A program made the position numbers and the translations under genes. Under the pieces are notes generated by a model, which did no database searches, had not been told where the DNA came from, and worked only from the letters and a program-made list of their open reading frames with translations. This document shows positions 61,495 through 64,000 of a stretch of DNA of 64,000 nt, piece after piece (within the stretch, counting starts at the first letter, position 1; the number at the start of each line of letters is the position of its first letter). This DNA comes from Eoetvoesiella caeni (lineage in GTDB: Bacteria; Pseudomonadota; Gammaproteobacteria; Burkholderiales; Burkholderiaceae_B), in the NCBI RefSeq assembly GCF_003315175.1, contig NZ_QNRQ01000002.1, positions 62,001-126,000 on the forward strand, given 5' to 3'.

Positions 61495-62493
61495 TTATAT
61501 GTCTAAAATCAAAGGACCTTCTTTGGCCCTGGCACAGCAAATCATTACGTAGCTGCGGCGGTTGGCGTCGTCCAGAACGCTGTCCCGGTGTTCGGGCTGG
61601 CCGCCCACATAGCGTGTCATGCACGTGCCGCAATAGCCTTCTTCGCAGGAAACGTCCACCTGCACGCCATTGCGCCGCAGTACTTCTGGAATGGATTCGT
61701 CGGCCTGCACGGTATAGGTCTTGCCGGAACTGGCCAGGCGCACTTCAAAGGCTTCATTCAGGCTGTCGTCCTGCAGGGCTTCCTGGTCGGTGCCGGCCGA
61801 AAAGCGCTCGAAATGCACGGTGTCTTTGGGCCAATGCTTGGTGACCAGCGCCAGGTGGTCCATGAATCCAGAAGGGCCGCAGTAATAAATGTGCTCGCCC
61901 GCGCCGGGTTGGGCGAATGTGTTTTGAAAATTGGGCTTTATGCCTTCGTCGTCGACATACACGGTAGCCTTGCCGCTATCCAGCAGCGGCCGCAATGGTT
62001 CCAGAAAGGCTGCACGGCTTCGAGACCGCACGCAATAATGCAGGTGGAAATCCACGTTTTTTCGAACGCATTCGGCAACCATGGCCATAATCGGCGTAAT
62101 TCCGATTCCGCCAGCCACAAAATGCAGCGGGCCTTTGCCGATAATCAAGGGAAAATGGTTTCTGGGCTGGGAAATAAGCAGCTCGTCGCCTTCCACAACG
62201 TGCTCGTGAATATATTCAGACCCGCCACGGCCATTCGATTCGCGCAGAACCGCAATAACGTAGCGATGGCTTTCTTGAGGGTCGTTGCACAGAGAGTATT
62301 GGCGAATAATTCCGCCGGGTAAATGCACATCTATATGCGATCCAGCCGAAAATTCGGGTAAATCTTCCGCCGAAAGTTCATAGCTGAAAATATCGTCCGC
62401 AAGCTTTTCAACGGCACTGACGCAGGTGCGGATAAGCCCCTTTTGGGTTTGTGCAAGCTGTTCGTCCGAATAAGATAATGCCGCCACTGTCAT
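61495..62493 (-). CDS. VanB-type oxidoreductase (FMN/NAD, 2Fe-2S C-terminal)
   Basis: A 332-residue electron-transfer protein with ferredoxin reductase and ferredoxin parts. RQYSLCNDPQESHRYVIAV binds the flavin, GIGITPIMAMVAE and HYCVRSRSRAAFLEPL bind NAD(P)H, and VSCEEGYCGTCMTRYVGG with a later MICCARA holds the four cysteines of a plant-type 2Fe-2S cluster. ATG 62493 has GGAGG seven bases upstream; the in-frame codon at 62706 has no support. It passes electrons to the adjacent Rieske oxygenase and perhaps to the one at 53048. Confidence 0.93.
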   Translation of the reverse strand: MTVAALSYSDEQLAQTQKGLIRTCVSAVEKLADDIFSYELSAEDLPEFSAGSHIDVHLPGGIIRQYSLCNDPQESHRYVIAVLRESNGRGGSEYIHEHVVEGDELLISQPRNHFPLIIGKGPLHFVAGGIGITPIMAMVAECVRKNVDFHLHYCVRSRSRAAFLEPLRPLLDSGKATVYVDDEGIKPNFQNTFAQPGAGEHIYYCGPSGFMDHLALVTKHWPKDTVHFERFSAGTDQEALQDDSLNEAFEVRLASSGKTYTVQADESIPEVLRRNGVQVDVSCEEGYCGTCMTRYVGGQPEHRDSVLDDANRRSYVMICCARAKEGPLILDI

Positions 62494-62912
62494 GATTGCC
62501 TCCGGTACTTGGATATTCTTGGAAACCCCTTGGGTTTTTGCTGTTTTGGACAGTATAGGAAGGCATCCCATGAACAACAAGCGAGTAATTTTCCTGTTTT
62601 CGTTCAAATTTTTTGATGTATTGAGCTTCAGTTGCGTTTTGCTGCAAAAAGACGCACGGGCAGGCTGATCAAAAAACCGCGCGTGCGACATTGCTTTTCG
62701 TGCCATTCATCAATTATTTTGTCTCGCTTCATCATAATTTATCGCTTGTTTTTAATGAATCATGCTCCTATTCTTGGCTGAACGAATAACCATGACAGCA
62801 GTAATTGCAAGCAGGCTCATGGCACGACGCGTCTTATAAATGCGCGCACCGTTTTCCAATATTAATAATCGTCGCAACGATATAGTTTTTTATCCAAATG
62901 GAGGAGTGGAAA
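62494..62912. promoter_or_regulatory. 419-bp divergent intergenic region
   Basis: This AT-rich gap lies between the VanB-type gene (leftward) and the small membrane ORF plus symporter (rightward). No gene was found in it. It must hold the promoters of both operons; I cannot identify them with confidence. Confidence 0.5.
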
Positions 62913-63026
62913 ATGTTTACCTTATATTGGTTAGGTGTAATTTTCTTTGGTGGAATCGTCTTGGCTATTTGGCATTGCATGTACCCGAAGGCCGTCCCCC
63001 CATACCGCAGTACAGGGCGTCCGTAG
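62913..63026 (+). CDS. 37-residue membrane peptide, possible symporter accessory protein
   Basis: A short ORF with a very good ribosome-binding site (GGAGGAGTGG ahead of ATG 62913). It encodes one hydrophobic helix (MFTLYWLGVIFFGGIVLAIW) and then HCMYPKAVPPYRSTGRP, a basic, proline-rich tail. Short membrane proteins before sodium:solute symporters occur in several lineages, so an accessory role is plausible. It ends 147 bp before the symporter start. Confidence 0.6.
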   Translation: MFTLYWLGVIFFGGIVLAIWHCMYPKAVPPYRSTGRP

Positions 63027-63175
63027 CCGGCTGGCCACGGTGCTTATACCGACATAAATAATAAAAACAAGCTCTGATTCCGTACGGAAACTAGATTGGG
63101 CCTTATCAGGCCTGGCGGACGGCTTCGCCCAAAATTCGGCGGGTTTATATCGAGAATAATGTTTTGGAGATAATG

Positions 63176-64000
63176 ATGGCTGACAAGACGTTTCTTATAT
63201 GGGCTATTACAGCCTTTCTACTGCTGTATATAGTTGTAATTCTCTGGATCGGTAAACTGGGAGCAAAACATAGTAAGAACATGCGCGGCTATTCCCTGGC
63301 GCGCGGGCAAGTAAGCCCATGGGTTATTGGCGTAAGTTTTGGCGCCACCTTTGCAAGCGCCAATCTGTTTCTTGGCGTTCCGGGCTGGGCCTACACCTAT
63401 GGTGCCCCTACCCTGTGGTGGACCTTCGGGTGCTTTGCCCTGACATGGGGCGGCCTGGTCTTGTTTGCGCGCAAGTTCTGGCACGACGGGCAACGCAACG
63501 GCGGCGCGCTAACTTTGCCGCACTGGCTGAAAATCCGCTACAACAGCACGGCCATACAGGTCATAGTGGGCTTCCTGACTTTATTCAATATTTACTACAT
63601 CGTCGGCCAAAACGTGGGCCTGGCTACCACTTTCGAAACAATCATGGGCCTGCCCTACTTTTGGGGAGTGGTGCTGGGCGTGGTAGTGACAATTGCCTAT
63701 CTTTTTGTGGGCGGGGCCTACGCCCAATATATTGGCGACGCAATCCAGGGCATTTTGATGTGCGTCTGTGGCGTGGTGTTGTTCGGTTCTTTGGCCTGGA
63801 CCATAGGCGGGGGCTGGAATTTCCTGGGTGAACTTGGCGCGCGGCTTAATGCCATCGACCCCGCCCTTACCGCCCCGGTGGCAAAGACAGGACCGTTCTA
63901 TAGCTGGATGGCTATTCTTTCTATCGAATGGCTGTTGTTCACCTTCGGCCTGCTGCCGCACTTGATGAATAAAGTGCTTTCGATCGATAAAGAAGAAGGC
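63176..64000 (+). CDS. Sodium:solute symporter (SSS family), partial
   Basis: A Na+-coupled transporter of the SSS family, open to the right edge. It runs 275 codons within the window with about seven helices. VSFGATFASANLFLGVPGWAYTYGAPTLWWTF and VGGAYAQYIGDAIQGILM are family patterns. I use ATG 63176 with GGAG six bases upstream; ATG 63173 is adjacent. It may import the substrate of the neighbouring Rieske pathway; the substrate is unknown. Confidence 0.88.
   Translation, partial: MADKTFLIWAITAFLLLYIVVILWIGKLGAKHSKNMRGYSLARGQVSPWVIGVSFGATFASANLFLGVPGWAYTYGAPTLWWTFGCFALTWGGLVLFARKFWHDGQRNGGALTLPHWLKIRYNSTAIQVIVGFLTLFNIYYIVGQNVGLATTFETIMGLPYFWGVVLGVVVTIAYLFVGGAYAQYIGDAIQGILMCVCGVVLFGSLAWTIGGGWNFLGELGARLNAIDPALTAPVAKTGPFYSWMAILSIEWLLFTFGLLPHLMNKVLSIDKEEG

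Noticed and set aside
1-64000. CRISPR arrays, tRNA and rRNA genes
   Set aside because: No regularly spaced repeats beyond the two- and three-copy ones listed, and no tRNA or rRNA-like sequence was recognised.

Overview
The window reads as a chromosomal segment of a betaproteobacterium. The GC-rich catabolic genes (TRAP and CUT2-type importers, CaiB-type CoA transferase, VanA/VanB-type Rieske oxygenases) and their codon usage point to Burkholderiales, probably the Alcaligenaceae (Bordetella/Pusillimonas-like). This placement is inferred from gene content, not from a marker gene. No rRNA, tRNA or CRISPR array was seen.

Layout. (1) 1-6050 is a toxin-antitoxin and debris zone. It holds hipB-hipA (hipA runs off the left edge), a ClC chloride channel, an Rpn-type nuclease gene, an intact higA-type antitoxin whose toxin has lost its N-terminal half, and an AbrB-like/RelE-like pair. 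Between them lie five gene fragments: a second higA piece, a phd/vapC remnant, the 3' end of higB, a ClC piece and an aldehyde dehydrogenase tail. (2) 6297-19167 is a catabolic zone: a TRAP transporter with an FAD-linked 2-hydroxyacid-type oxidase, an FAH-family hydrolase and a GntR/FCD regulator on the other strand, then a rightward operon of RidA, alpha/beta hydrolase, amidohydrolase and a CUT2-type ABC importer. The importer's ATPase gene carries a one-base frameshift in an A8 run. An 18-bp sequence occurs twice between the regulator and RidA and is the likely operator. (3) 19275-19968 holds a small parvulin and a small membrane protein.

(4) About 20.1-52.1 kb is a large, more AT-rich surface-polysaccharide locus. 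It has Wzz, a CapD/WbpM-type dehydratase, a DegT aminotransferase with an initiating sugar transferase, glycosyltransferases, a Wzy-like protein, a Wzx-like flippase, Ugd plus UDP-glucuronate decarboxylase (UDP-xylose route), and a WaaL-like ligase. Its core is a pseudaminic-acid pathway (pseB, pseC, pseG, pseH, pseI). There the CMP-sugar synthetase is an SpsF-type domain fused to a glutamate-1-semialdehyde-type aminotransferase, next to an aldo/keto reductase, a methyltransferase and a PhyH-type oxygenase. A carbamoylation module (SxtJ-like, a 49-residue DUF5989-like protein, NodU-type carbamoyltransferase, SGNH-like protein) follows.

(5) 52.0-64.0 kb is a second catabolic zone: a LuxR-type regulator, two VanA-type Rieske oxygenases but one VanB-type reductase, a Leu/Ile/Val-type binding protein, LysR, CoA transferase, enoyl-CoA hydratase and a sodium:solute symporter preceded by a 37-residue membrane peptide. 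Inside this zone an MNT-HEPN toxin-antitoxin pair is bracketed by a 33-bp direct repeat that copies the last codons of the upstream gene, which suggests insertion at that site.

Taken together, the core appears to import and oxidise amide/aromatic compounds at both ends and build an O-antigen or capsule carrying a modified nonulosonic acid in the middle. The strongest candidates for something undescribed are the variant pseudaminic-acid pathway, the RidA-hydrolase-amidohydrolase-importer operon, and the repeat-flanked MNT-HEPN insertion.
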